Below, piece by piece: positions 9,901 to 17,844 of a stretch of DNA of 25,836 nucleotides. Under the pieces are notes generated by a model. It made no database searches. It saw nothing but the letters and a program-made list of their open reading frames with translations, and was not told the DNA's origin. Origin of the DNA: JACJXF01 sp964349045 (GTDB taxonomy: Bacteria; Bacteroidota; Bacteroidia; Bacteroidales; GCA-2748055). How positions within the stretch are numbered: the stretch's first letter is position 1; every line of letters starts with the position of its first letter. The DNA lies in NCBI GenBank assembly GCA_964349045.1, contig CAYGFI010000054.1:1-25836 (forward strand). Reading direction: 5' to 3'. The position numbers were made by a program, and so were the translations under genes.

Positions 9901-11928
9901 CAGTCCGTCGAAATCAAAAACTGCATTTTCATCGTCTAAATTTATATTCCCCTCGAATTCCCTCCCATTTATTCTGCCATCAATGGACAGATTATGATAT
10001 TGATAGTTATTAAGGTAAAACTGTGGCGCTTCCGCAACTATTTTTGCATTTATGGTATTTTTATCCAGCCCATGTCCGATTGCTTCGGCCGTTAAGGTAA
10101 CCGGGCCAAATAAGGCCGTGTCGTTAAGCAAACTGCCCAGGTTGAAATTAACAATACTTACCTTGCTCCTGAAATTTTCATTTTTATCGAGGGATGCATA
10201 AACCTCTGCATCACCCATGCTGCTGTTCATTTCCATCTGTGTTTCAAAAGATTTTATTCCCCCTTCGAAAGCGGACTGAATCGTAATATCTTCGGGAATT
10301 ACGATGCTATTGGGGATAAAAGAGCCGGCCATCATTTTGATATCCTGACTGCAGGTTTTTAAAGTAAGATCCGGTACTGTAAAAAAAGCCGTTTTAACAT
10401 CCGGCAATCCTGTGATGCTAAAATCTGCTTTTACAAGGGTTCTGACTCCTGTATTGATCACCATGTTATTCCCTTTCAGATTATTCACCTTTCCTTTTAC
10501 CATTCCCGAAATTGATGTAAGGTTCAGTTTATTCTTAAAGAATGCCTGATTTCGAAGTTGCGGAACGAAATAGAGAATATCAGAATTTCTGATGCTCACC
10601 TGTTTCATATTTAAATTCATGAGTAAACCAGAGATGGAATCACGTAAAGATCTTAATGAGGGATACTCTATATTCAGATCAGCAACAATGGATGATTGGC
10701 CCGTTATAGCAATGAGTTTATTTGCTGTTATGGATTGTTGATCCATACTGAAATCTGTTTCAAATTTCGTGACCGTAAAATTGTTCTTATCAATAGCGGT
10801 GAATTTTTCTATTGATACTCCTGACTTATCCGATGAATAATATAAATCCTTTGCTTCAAGGGATACATGATTATATTGCTGGTGATTTGCATCAAAAACA
10901 TTTTTTCGTACCGGCCGGTTCCTGACCTGGTAAGCTAGTGAAATGTCATCCAGGCCGAGGGTTTTTACAGCTATATTCCAATTGCTTCTTTTTGTTTTAG
11001 CAGGTTCTGAAATTGCTGTGTCAGAAGATATACCTGTGTCCGCTGTATGATATTGAATGGCGCTATTTGCAAGGTTAAAGCTATTCACGGAAATCTTTTC
11101 CTTTTGCAAATCGACGGTTCCGTATCTTAATTTAAACTTATTCAATACAGCGCCGATCGATTGTTTGCTTATTGAATTTACATAACTAAATGTTGAATTG
11201 TTGATTTGTATCTTATTTGATGCGATTACCGGCAAAACAGCATTTGCATTTTTCTTATTTGTATTTGCCTGTTTATTCATCAGAACCTCTGCGGTTGCAT
11301 TTTCAATAAGGATTTCATCAATCCTGAAAATGAAAGATTCCAGATCGATCTCATCCATTTTCAAGTCTAAATTCTCAAGGCTGGCAGCTACATTGATTCC
11401 TCCATATTGATCATCCAAAAGAAACCGGATGTTTTTCAGGCTCAGATTATCAAGTCTGAATGTCCATTTAGAAGCAGATTCAGTTTTGACTTTTTTTTGT
11501 TTACCTGTATCACTAAAAGAAGTGAGCAGAAAGCTAAAGTTGAATAAAGAATCTGCCGGAACCCGGCTTAGATTGAGATTTGCATTTTCCAGGATCAAAT
11601 TATTAACATGGATTTTATCAGATAGCAGGTTTTTAAAAGTGATATTTACTTTTATCCTGCCCGCGAAGAGTAGCGTATCTTTTTGAAGATCTTCCACAAA
11701 AAGACCCTCGATAACAACAGATTTTGGAAATGATATCAGGATTTTATTTATCTCAATGGCTGTATGAGTCTTATTGCTGACAAAAGAGGTAGCGAAATAA
11801 ACGATCCTGTTCTGAACAGCAGGAATCCGGATAAGCACAGCAATGAGTACGAATAAAAGCACAAATCCCGAAGCCACCCACAAGATGGCTTTAAGTATCT
11901 TTTTTACAATGGAGGGCGTTTTATTCAT
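6928..11928 (-). CDS. tamB: TamB-type translocation and assembly module protein (DUF490)
   Basis: A 1666-residue protein with one N-terminal membrane anchor (about 11-32), a very long repetitive beta-rich AsmA-like middle (about 40-1200), and a C-terminal TamB/DUF490 domain (about 1230-1640) containing the conserved stretch with VLGRFVQENPL and the VGGTVDVEGE region. TamB forms a hydrophobic groove from the inner membrane to the outer-membrane Omp85 partner, and is implicated in surface protein assembly and phospholipid transport. It is followed directly, with a 23-bp overlap, by the TamL-like partner. No copy of the shared promoter motif occurs upstream, so this pair is outside the proposed regulon. 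The length is within the range of large Bacteroidota TamB proteins. Confidence 0.93.
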   Translation of the reverse strand: MNKTPSIVKKILKAILWVASGFVLLFVLIAVLIRIPAVQNRIVYFATSFVSNKTHTAIEINKILISFPKSVVIEGLFVEDLQKDTLLFAGRIKVNITFKNLLSDKIHVNNLILENANLNLSRVPADSLFNFSFLLTSFSDTGKQKKVKTESASKWTFRLDNLSLKNIRFLLDDQYGGINVAASLENLDLKMDEIDLESFIFRIDEILIENATAEVLMNKQANTNKKNANAVLPVIASNKIQINNSTFSYVNSISKQSIGAVLNKFKLRYGTVDLQKEKISVNSFNLANSAIQYHTADTGISSDTAISEPAKTKRSNWNIAVKTLGLDDISLAYQVRNRPVRKNVFDANHQQYNHVSLEAKDLYYSSDKSGVSIEKFTAIDKNNFTVTKFETDFSMDQQSITANKLIAITGQSSIVADLNIEYPSLRSLRDSISGLLMNLNMKQVSIRNSDILYFVPQLRNQAFFKNKLNLTSISGMVKGKVNNLKGNNMVINTGVRTLVKADFSITGLPDVKTAFFTVPDLTLKTCSQDIKMMAGSFIPNSIVIPEDITIQSAFEGGIKSFETQMEMNSSMGDAEVYASLDKNENFRSKVSIVNFNLGSLLNDTALFGPVTLTAEAIGHGLDKNTINAKIVAEAPQFYLNNYQYHNLSIDGRINGREFEGNINLDDENAVFDFDGLVNVNPNQELYSFRLNLEGADLQKLNFTREDIRISFIAEADVKGGEVNSINGNAGISNLVLVKGEKRFILDSLLFASVNTPLKSDFNFSSALIDLNYSGNIGPAGLSVELKNFLSHYFPFSEGIPVKTQIEPANFTLLIQLHNHPILSQVLLPRLKEFEPGIIQASFDSEKNDLKLKVSMKNIVYGTTEIHDFVLDVNSGPSALNYKVSSRSISSSQIKLENFLLDGTIADQKILANLSSVGDNKNKNFIIHSVITREQANYKLAVDPKDFYLVNSPWDIAADNFIELGKEGFLIHHFFINNTVSHINIASVHDQFNDDLNIEIRNFKLDEVSRIIEKDTGLVKGTIDGNVLLKRVNDNYGIIADIKISGLLIRDIPVGNLTVKADNPTAGKFDIDLNLSGPDNNLAAKGYYVPGGGDNSVNIITEVQSLSMKTFEAFSMGQLSETSGTLSGNLLIRGTTDAPEITGELVFNDVFVKPAFLNNRLEIKDETIQIKKEGVYFNSFTLTDPDRHNAIIDGSVQMTQFKDFIFDLSLRTKDFLLFNTTFRDNDNFYGRMVFDSKIDIKGPITLPVLNGTLLMKKGSNFTFAVPEDKLTTDKGEDVIEFVDSVRLNSILYRTDKKIAQKSRFSGFDISAIIEIDREATLRLLMDPSSSDSLVVRGEAALSFAMDRSGKMSLTGAYNLDEGSYIVSLESVIKRKFDIIPGSTIIWSGDPLDAEISINAKYTVRASPFDLVAVHMPGLTEVEKDGYMQRYPFWVNLKLRGEILHPVISFGIQLPPEDKGILGGTVNQKLNMLNEDESALNKQVFALLVLGRFVQENPLQTESGGASTIVRTTVSNFLSSQLNRLSSNLVPGTELNFNVQSYNEFQTGEAKGRTQVEVGMKKQLFNERLSVQVGGTVDVEGEKAKQNSASEITGDVTVEYKLTEDGRYRMKAFRVNQYAGAIEGQLVETGAGFVYVRDFNEWKDILKAPKKKNDALIMEQNNDTINNK

Positions 11929-12054
11929 GAAAACATTATTGTCCTGATAAATACTATTTCGGATATCAGATAAGAAGTAACTAAAGCTTGGAGCGCCTGA
12001 AGTTTAGAGTTCCAAAATTTGGAGGCCGATGGATTGTTTAAGACTTTATGAACT

Positions 12055-12444
12055 TTATAGACTAATTGGTCTCAACACAATCAATATAGTATCCTTTACA
12101 AAATGCACCTCAGAAATAGTTACGTACTTTAATAAGTTGTGTAATGAATGAATTTTATTCAAATCGACCGTTATTTCTTTATCTTTAGCTTCCCATGTAA
12201 CGGGGACAGATTTAAGCTTTTTTTTCAGAAAGATACTGGCTACTTTTGCAATCAAATCAACCAGTCCACTTACTTCATAATAGAAAAAAACTTTATTATC
12301 TATTATCCTTTTCACAGTAAGTACAACCTTATCGATGTACGTTACTTCCAATTTACTTTCCTCAATGGTATTCAGATCAATTTTTACCTGATACTTATCA
12401 AATAAGAATTGCTGAACTTCGCTTATTGCTATTTCTACTTTCAT
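12055..12444 (-). CDS. Hypothetical protein, 129 residues
   Basis: I do not recognise a family. The protein has no signal peptide or convincing membrane span; it alternates charged and hydrophobic residues (for example SKLEVTYIDKVVLTVKRI and KEITVDLNKI), which suggests mixed alpha/beta structure. A short hydrophobic helix (VDLIAKVASIFLKKKL, about 62-77) might be peripheral membrane-binding. It is 126 nt upstream of tamB on the same strand, so co-transcription is possible but not shown. Codon use looks like that of its neighbours. It is real by length and lack of a better competing frame, but its function is unknown. Confidence 0.6.
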   Translation of the reverse strand: MKVEIAISEVQQFLFDKYQVKIDLNTIEESKLEVTYIDKVVLTVKRIIDNKVFFYYEVSGLVDLIAKVASIFLKKKLKSVPVTWEAKDKEITVDLNKIHSLHNLLKYVTISEVHFVKDTILIVLRPISL

Positions 12445-12796
12445 GATGGTTCAGTTTTAGTAAGTGTGAGATAATCCTGTATTCAACCATTTTCAGCGCA
12501 TTCACCTAATACTTAAATCAATAGTTTTAAAAAACCGATATTAAGCTGACTAATTTATGGATATGCATGCCCATATGTATTATATAATTGCCGATATTAA
12601 TTACATAATTTGGGTTGGGATTTATTATCTTATTTTAAAAAGAGAAAATTGTGAAAGGGTAAAAATTTCCTCTGACGATCACAATCTTTCGTGCCGCCCG
12701 CGACCGAACAATCGAATCGAATTTCATATTTTTACCGGGAACTATTATCTTCATTATAATCATCCAACTTTTTAAACTACCTAAGAAGGTAAAATA
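12445..12796. other. Gene-poor intergenic stretch
   Basis: About 350 bases between the OmpA terminator and the hypothetical gene. I see no supported gene, RNA or promoter motif. A 72-codon plus-strand frame at 12557-12775 has a composition unlike the neighbouring genes and no recognisable protein signal. Confidence 0.5.
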
Positions 12797-12827
12797 AAAA
12801 TAGGCTGCTTAAACAGCAGCCTATTTT
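12797..12827 (-). terminator. Intrinsic terminator of the OmpA gene
   Basis: A perfect 13-bp stem (core AATAGGCTGCT paired with AGCAGCCTATT) with a 5-nt loop, followed on the minus strand by TTTATTTTA. It lies 34 nt after the OmpA stop codon. Confidence 0.85.
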
Positions 12828-12860
12828 ATATTTAAAATCAAAACCTGGATATTTGGTCCG

Positions 12861-14396
12861 TTAATAAGATGTTTTTAAAGCAACTCTCCTGTTTTTGGCA
12901 CGACCTTCTGCCGTATTATTGTCGGCAACAGGTCTGGTTTCGCCATAGCCAATTGCTGTCAGACGCGATTCCATAATACCTTTCCCCATCAAATATGCTT
13001 TAACTGAATCTGTACGTTTTTGCGACAGATTGAGGTTGAAATCATCTTCTCCCTGGCTGTCGGCATGGCCTTCGATAAGCAGATTAGCCTGATCATATTT
13101 TTTCAGTATTTCTGTCAGCTCATCCAACTGTGACAAGGAAGCCACTTTAAGTACATCGCTGTTGGTTTCGAAGAAAATTCTGCTGGCAATGTTGGTGATC
13201 TTTTTAACTTCTTCAACGGTCATCTCGGGACAACCTTTATTTTCAATAGTACCTTTCACAGTCGGGCAACGGTCATATTTATCAGATACACCATCACCAT
13301 CTGTATCGGGGCATCCTTTTAATGCTAAAATACCGGCCAGATCAGGGCAATCGTCTTCCTCATTAACAAGTCCGTCATTATCGTTATCCATAGTACAACC
13401 CGTAGCATCTACCGTATATCCTGCTTTGGTATTAGGACATTTATCATCGATATCGGCTACTCCATCTTTGTCTGCATCAGGACATCCCTTTAATTCCCTG
13501 GGTCCTGCAACATCGGGACAACGGTCGTCTTTATCGGCAATGCCATCACCATCTGTATCAGGGCAACCTTTAAGGGGAACTAATCCTTTTACATCAGGGC
13601 AATCATCATTTTTATCTGCAATACCGTCGCCATCCTTATCGGGACAACCATTAAACTCCACCAGGCCGGCAACATCGGGACATTCATCCTGGTAATCGGC
13701 AATCCCATCTCCATCCTTGTCAAGAGGACATCCATTGTTATCAACTGCAACTCTTTCAGGAGTGTCAGGGCATTTATCTTTATAGTCAGAAACGCCATCC
13801 TTATCGGCGTCATTTTTATTGCCGAAACTATAAGTGAGGCCCACGGTATGAAGGAGATACATATCATTTTCATTTCCCGTAGCTCCATCCCTGTCATCAG
13901 CATTGGAATACAGAAAAGCTTCATTCAGATTAAGCATAACTGACGGGCCCAACCTGAAATTAATACCTCCACCAAATGAAGGAGTAATAAAGTCCACCTT
14001 TTTTTCACTAATGGTTAAATCCTTGTCAAACAGGGCAACTCCACCTCCGAGAAATAAATAAGGTCTGACAGCATACTGGGGACCTATAACATTAAACCTT
14101 GCATTCAGGGTAGCTGTAGTTAATCCGCCTCTGAATTTTACAGGTGCAGGGTTATAACCAATAACTCCTTTGGTTGCAAGGAGGTTCAGGTCGAAATTAC
14201 CCGTAAGATACCTTGTAACAGATAAGCCTCCCACAGGAAAGAGGGGCAAATCCATTTTGTAAAAACCATTTCCCAGGTCACCGTTGTATTCGCTAAAACC
14301 TCCGTGTAACCCGACGTTCCATTTTTTATCAATGGTTTGCGCAGACATTATAGATGTAAGTGCAACGCAAAAACCAATTAGCAGTAGTTTTTTCAT
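12861..14396 (-). CDS. OmpA-family porin with seven thrombospondin type 3 repeats
   Basis: A 511-residue outer-membrane protein. It has a signal peptide (1-19, cleavage after MSA or SAQ), an N-terminal beta-barrel (about 21-192), seven calcium-binding TSP3 repeats (about 196-392; each of the form DxDxDGxxDxxDxCP), and a C-terminal OmpA peptidoglycan-binding domain (about 395-511). The OmpA domain shows IEGHADSQG, LSQKRTDSVKAYL and GRAKNRRV. The family anchors the outer membrane to peptidoglycan, and the repeats act as a rigid spacer. Promoter copy E gives a short leader of about 20 nt and a hairpin terminator closes the unit, so the gene is monocistronic. Repeat 6 (DNDNDGLVNEEDDCP) is the most divergent. 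Confidence 0.93.
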   Translation of the reverse strand: MKKLLLIGFCVALTSIMSAQTIDKKWNVGLHGGFSEYNGDLGNGFYKMDLPLFPVGGLSVTRYLTGNFDLNLLATKGVIGYNPAPVKFRGGLTTATLNARFNVIGPQYAVRPYLFLGGGVALFDKDLTISEKKVDFITPSFGGGINFRLGPSVMLNLNEAFLYSNADDRDGATGNENDMYLLHTVGLTYSFGNKNDADKDGVSDYKDKCPDTPERVAVDNNGCPLDKDGDGIADYQDECPDVAGLVEFNGCPDKDGDGIADKNDDCPDVKGLVPLKGCPDTDGDGIADKDDRCPDVAGPRELKGCPDADKDGVADIDDKCPNTKAGYTVDATGCTMDNDNDGLVNEEDDCPDLAGILALKGCPDTDGDGVSDKYDRCPTVKGTIENKGCPEMTVEEVKKITNIASRIFFETNSDVLKVASLSQLDELTEILKKYDQANLLIEGHADSQGEDDFNLNLSQKRTDSVKAYLMGKGIMESRLTAIGYGETRPVADNNTAEGRAKNRRVALKTSY

Positions 14397-14422
14397 AATT
14401 ACTTTTTAAGTTATTAATTGGG

Positions 14423-14486
14423 CAAAGGTCGATAGCATTGCACTGAGAACTGTTACAGAATATCAGAAAAGAGTTACATAATTCAT
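14423..14486 (-). promoter_or_regulatory. Shared promoter motif, copy E (OmpA gene)
   Basis: Half-sites TGTAAC (14473-14478) and TGTAAC (14452-14457) on the minus strand start 21 bp apart, then 21 nt, then GACCTTTG (14423-14430), matching five of the six fixed bases of TAnnTTTG. The leader to the ATG at 14396 is about 20 nt, typical for a primary promoter. Confidence 0.78.
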
Positions 14487-14630
14487 ATACATTAATTAAT
14501 ATCTGAATTGGTTACGAGATGCCCTTTGGATAAATATAGGGTATGCTGAAGCTCCCTGTATCGTATTTTGAAAGAAAAATTGACAGAATAAAAAGTACCT
14601 GCATTGAAAAACTGTGATCTGAGAAACAAA

Positions 14631-14659
14631 AAGAGGCTGTAAAATTGATACAGCCTCTT
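14631..14659 (-). terminator. Intrinsic terminator of the small membrane protein unit
   Basis: A perfect 10-bp stem (AAGAGGCTGT with ACAGCCTCTT) around a 9-nt loop, followed on the minus strand by a T-rich tail (TTTTTG). It lies about 170 nt after the stop of the 40-residue protein gene, with a REP-like repeat between. Confidence 0.8.
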
Positions 14660-14740
14660 AATTAATCCAATAATACCCCATCATCCTGAATTAACAACAG
14701 GAAGAACTTTAACCTCCCGCAGTCTGCGTGCCGTCGCATC

Positions 14741-14783
14741 TTTCCGCGAGCGTTGAAGCTACTCAGCGGAGGCGCTTGCGGAG
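14741..14783 (+). repeat. REP-like 43-bp repeat, copy 1
   Basis: A GC-rich element starting TTTCCGCGAGCG and ending GCTTGCGGAG. It matches the reverse complement of 20059-20101 at 39 of 43 positions. It stands out from its AT-rich surroundings and holds short inverted segments (CTCCGC/GCGGAG) in its flank. It lies in the untranslated tail of the small membrane protein unit. Confidence 0.75.
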
Positions 14784-14830
14784 ACACAGCGGGATCTCCG
14801 CTTCGCTCCGATTTAACCTTTGGAACTTAA

Positions 14831-14953
14831 TCAACTCATCAATCCAAAAATCCAAAAGCCTCCTCCTACAATCATAATTGAGAGCATTGTAATAGCAAAC
14901 GCGATTAAATAAATTGCCTTTTCATTTATTTCGCTGATTCTCCTTGTTGTCAT
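14831..14953 (-). CDS. Tiny membrane protein, 40 residues
   Basis: A 40-codon gene beginning MTTRRISEINEKAIYLIAF and ending WIFGLMS. It is one hydrophobic span (about 13-29) then a GGGFW motif. A perfect AGGAGGA ribosome binding site at 14961-14967, unusual here, fixes the start. It resembles the next gene upstream: both have a basic N-terminus, YLIA at the start of the span and GGGxW after it, so the two look like diverged duplicates. It follows that gene by 53 nt and probably shares promoter copy F. A hairpin terminator lies downstream. Function is unknown. Confidence 0.72.
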   Translation of the reverse strand: MTTRRISEINEKAIYLIAFAITMLSIMIVGGGFWIFGLMS

Positions 14954-15006
14954 AATTTTCTCCTCCTATGATTAGAAATATTTTAGAAAACATATGATTG
15001 TCAAAA

Positions 15007-15243
15007 CTATTTCCTCTTCACAAACAGAATTCCAATAATTATCCCGACTCCGATACTAACCAGTATAGTTATCCAATTCCAGTTGGCCATATTCATCGAC
15101 CGTCCTCCGTGCAAACTCCCTCCATGCATCATCCCTCTTACCCAGGGTCCGCCTCCTGATAAAAGGAAAGCCACAATTATTACTACTATTGCAATTAAAT
15201 ACACAGTAGTTGAATTGGATGTTTTAAATCTTCTGGCGCTCAT
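15007..15243 (-). CDS. Small two-span membrane protein, 78 residues
   Basis: Two membrane segments (about 13-29 and 56-74) flank a Gly/Met/His-rich loop (MMHGGSLHGGRSMNM, about 38-52), which might bind metal, though this is inference. The first half resembles the neighbouring 40-residue protein (YLIA...GGGxW). The C-terminus is short and basic (FVKRK), which suggests it faces the cytoplasm. Promoter copy F lies directly upstream and gives a leader of about 20 nt. I do not recognise a named family. Confidence 0.72.
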   Translation of the reverse strand: MSARRFKTSNSTTVYLIAIVVIIVAFLLSGGGPWVRGMMHGGSLHGGRSMNMANWNWITILVSIGVGIIIGILFVKRK

Positions 15244-15267
15244 AATTTTCAGAATTATACTATTTTT

Positions 15268-15331
15268 GAAAAGTATACTTATTTAAGTTTAAAATTGTTA
15301 CATAACTTCTTATAAAAGTTACATCTTTTAC
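15268..15331 (-). promoter_or_regulatory. Shared promoter motif, copy F (small membrane proteins)
   Basis: Half-sites TGTAAC (15318-15323) and TGTAAC (15297-15302) start 21 bp apart, then 21 nt, then TACTTTTC (15268-15275), a five-of-six -7 match. The distal end overlaps the last codon of the upstream glycosyltransferase frame. It gives a leader of about 20 nt to the ATG at 15243. Confidence 0.75.
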
Positions 15332-17844
15332 TTATTTCCATACAGGTAAATTCTTTTTCTGGTTATACCGGATGCGGTTGTAATGAAGTAATAGGCCGGC
15401 ACGGTAACTGAATATTTATAAACCNNNNNNNNNNTTAATATCTCCGGTTTATCCTGTTTTTTTTTAAATTCCGCCAAAAAATGTTCTTTTGACGAGGTAA
15501 CAGTCTTATTATTATCAGGGTCAACAGTCAGCCGGGCCATCAGGTAACTTAGAGTTGATTCTGCACCCTGGTTCAGATTCACATGGGTTTTTTCCAGCCC
15601 GTCGTAACAACCACCCGTGCAGGGATTATAGATAATCTGATGTAAACGGTTATTTCCCATAAACCAGTTGAATGCAATCTCCATTTTCACACGGTACTCG
15701 TCATCCCCAAAAACCTCATAGAATTTGCGTAGCGTCATAATGGTATAGGCAACATCAATCGGTTGTTCGCCATAATGGCCCGGTTTCTGACCTTTTTGCA
15801 ACCAGTTTTTGTTCGATATTACCTCGATTCCATTTTCATTAAAAGTCTGAGTCAGCAGAAAATTAAACGATGAAATGGCAATATCCCTGTAAACCGGTTC
15901 TCCGGTTAGCAGGTATGCATATAACATTGCCTCCGGTAAAATGCTGTTTGCATACGTCAGATAGCTTTCAAACCATTGCCATGTATCTTTACTTTCGTGT
16001 TTATACATCTGAACCAGGCGATTGGCAAATGTTTTGACCAATGCAAGGTTTTCGGGGGATTTTTTTGTTGCCTGATAGTAATATATCCCTTTAATAGCAA
16101 AAGCCATTGCACGGGTTGAATGCACGGGTTCGAAACGAAGAAGTGATTTATCAAGGATTGCACCAGCCTCAGCTACAATTATCCCGGGGATCAGATCAAT
16201 TAATGACACTAAATATCCCAGGGCCCAGACAGCCCTGCCATTGGCATCATCTAAATTAGTCTCATAGTTTTGAACCGTAAATTCTCCTTCCCGGTTCACA
16301 TAATTTAAAAAATCCCCTCCCGGTTGAACGCAAAATTTAATAAATCCCAGGTATTTGGTAATGTATTTTATGTCCTTTTGGTCATGTGTTTTCTGATAAT
16401 GCATGCACATGGCAATCATTGCCCGGGCATTATCATCAAGTGTATAACCGGTATTGATATCAGGATGGTTGTTTTTTGAAAACTGGATGATCCCGGTTTT
16501 AGAGGTCATAGAAATCAGGTGACTGAGATTGATCACCGGGAGATTGTATTGAAGTGTAATTTTACCCCCGGCCATTTTTTGGAACAATAAAGCATGTGCA
16601 ACGGCGGAATTCTCCCAGGCTGTTGAAACAATTTTCTGTAACGTATTTGAGCTTATACTCCTTCGCAGGGGTTCATCATTGAGTAAGCGCATGACTCCAT
16701 TAACCAGTTGACCGGAGTTACAGAAATCAAAAATTATCCCGGTATCTTTTGTAAGTACTTCTGTTGCATGCGGGATGGGAGTTGAAATAATAGGGCATCC
16801 ACAACTCATGGCATACACAAAAGTGCCACTGACAGCCTGGTTCGGATCATTGGTTGTAAACAGGTAAATATCGGTAAGTTGCAGATATTCGAGCAAATCG
16901 GGTAACGGGAGGTATTTGTTTATAAATGTCACATGGCTGGATACCTTATTATGAATTACCATCTCCTCAAGCTTTTGCCGGTATTTCTCACCTTCTGCTT
17001 TCACAACTTCCGGATGGGTTTTTCCAATAACCAGGAACATCACCTCAGGACTTTCTTTTACAATGGAGGGTAATGCTTCAATAGTAGTTTCAATGCTCTT
17101 TCCTGAACTCAGGAGGCCGAAGGTTGTCAGAACTTTTCTGCCCTTCAGTCCATATTTAAGTTTTAAGGACTTCTTTCTTACATGAGGAACCAGGTGGGTA
17201 CCATGAGCAATAACAGATATTTTATGTTCCGGCACATCATATTCTTTCATTAAAATTCCGGCTGAGTTATGAGTCATTACAACAATTGCCTCACAGGCCG
17301 CTGAAATTGCGATAACTTTTGATTTTAAGTTCCCATCGGGATGGGGCAGTACCGTGTGAAAAACAATGACCACCGGTTTTGCGAGATCCATTAAAAACTT
17401 CAGAAAGGCATTTTCCTGGTTCCTGAAAAATCCAAACTCATGCTGAACCATTACAATTTTAATGCCGGTGTCATTATTGATAGTTTGTGCCAGTTTTTCA
17501 TACGGTTCAGTTTCGGATGTATTAAGTATATATTTCACTATATCGGGATAAACATAGTTTGAATCGCCCGCTTCCAATGCACAAACTCTTACGGACAAGG
17601 ACCTGCTGAATTTATTGTTCAGAGCCTTAATTAAATCTTCCGAGTAAGTAGCAATGCCACATTCCCTGGGCGGATAGGAGGTAATAAATAAGATTTCATC
17701 CCTTTCACCGGCATCATCCTCCTTCATAACATGATCATGACTATCAATTGAATAAAATGAGGGAAATGGAGGTTCTCTATTTGACAATCTCCAATTACTT
17801 ACATTAACATATCCTGATTTATGAGAGTCTGTTTTGTTTTTCAT
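15328..17844 (-). CDS. GT4-type glycosyltransferase with C-terminal toroid-like half (interrupted by an assembly gap)
   Basis: A frame of 838 residues. The first half (about 50-430) is a GT-B fold transferase: SYPPRECGIATYSEDL near residue 56 is the glycine-rich acceptor loop, and CGCPIISTPIPHATEVL followed by TGIIFDF is the nucleotide-sugar-binding E-x7-E region. The second half (about 440-800) carries GYTLDDNARAMIAM and helix-rich repeats like an alpha/alpha toroid glycan-processing domain. It overlaps the GH130 gene by 26 bp, so the two are coupled and probably act on the same mannose-type glycan. Ten N at 15425-15434 cross the C-terminus; the last 32 or so residues after them may belong to another frame or gene, so the true end is uncertain. 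Confidence 0.8.
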   Translation of the reverse strand: MKNKTDSHKSGYVNVSNWRLSNREPPFPSFYSIDSHDHVMKEDDAGERDEILFITSYPPRECGIATYSEDLIKALNNKFSRSLSVRVCALEAGDSNYVYPDIVKYILNTSETEPYEKLAQTINNDTGIKIVMVQHEFGFFRNQENAFLKFLMDLAKPVVIVFHTVLPHPDGNLKSKVIAISAACEAIVVMTHNSAGILMKEYDVPEHKISVIAHGTHLVPHVRKKSLKLKYGLKGRKVLTTFGLLSSGKSIETTIEALPSIVKESPEVMFLVIGKTHPEVVKAEGEKYRQKLEEMVIHNKVSSHVTFINKYLPLPDLLEYLQLTDIYLFTTNDPNQAVSGTFVYAMSCGCPIISTPIPHATEVLTKDTGIIFDFCNSGQLVNGVMRLLNDEPLRRSISSNTLQKIVSTAWENSAVAHALLFQKMAGGKITLQYNLPVINLSHLISMTSKTGIIQFSKNNHPDINTGYTLDDNARAMIAMCMHYQKTHDQKDIKYITKYLGFIKFCVQPGGDFLNYVNREGEFTVQNYETNLDDANGRAVWALGYLVSLIDLIPGIIVAEAGAILDKSLLRFEPVHSTRAMAFAIKGIYYYQATKKSPENLALVKTFANRLVQMYKHESKDTWQWFESYLTYANSILPEAMLYAYLLTGEPVYRDIAISSFNFLLTQTFNENGIEVISNKNWLQKGQKPGHYGEQPIDVAYTIMTLRKFYEVFGDDEYRVKMEIAFNWFMGNNRLHQIIYNPCTGGCYDGLEKTHVNLNQGAESTLSYLMARLTVDPDNNKTVTSSKEHFLAEFKKKQDKPEILXXXXVYKYSVTVPAYYFITTASGITRKRIYLYGNK
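15425..15434. other. Assembly gap (ten N)
   Basis: A run of ten undetermined bases inside the end of the glycosyltransferase frame. Ten N is a common scaffolding placeholder, so the real length is unknown. The reading frame across it is only nominal. Confidence 0.98.

Noticed and set aside
12557..12775. Plus-strand frame of 72 codons in the gap before the OmpA terminator
   Set aside because: No homology signal, an odd composition, no ribosome binding site I can see, and opposite strand to every other gene.
13162..13695. Plus-strand frame of 177 codons opposite the OmpA repeats
   Set aside because: It mirrors the repetitive Asp/Gly/Pro codons of the TSP3 repeats on the other strand, which makes open frames by composition.
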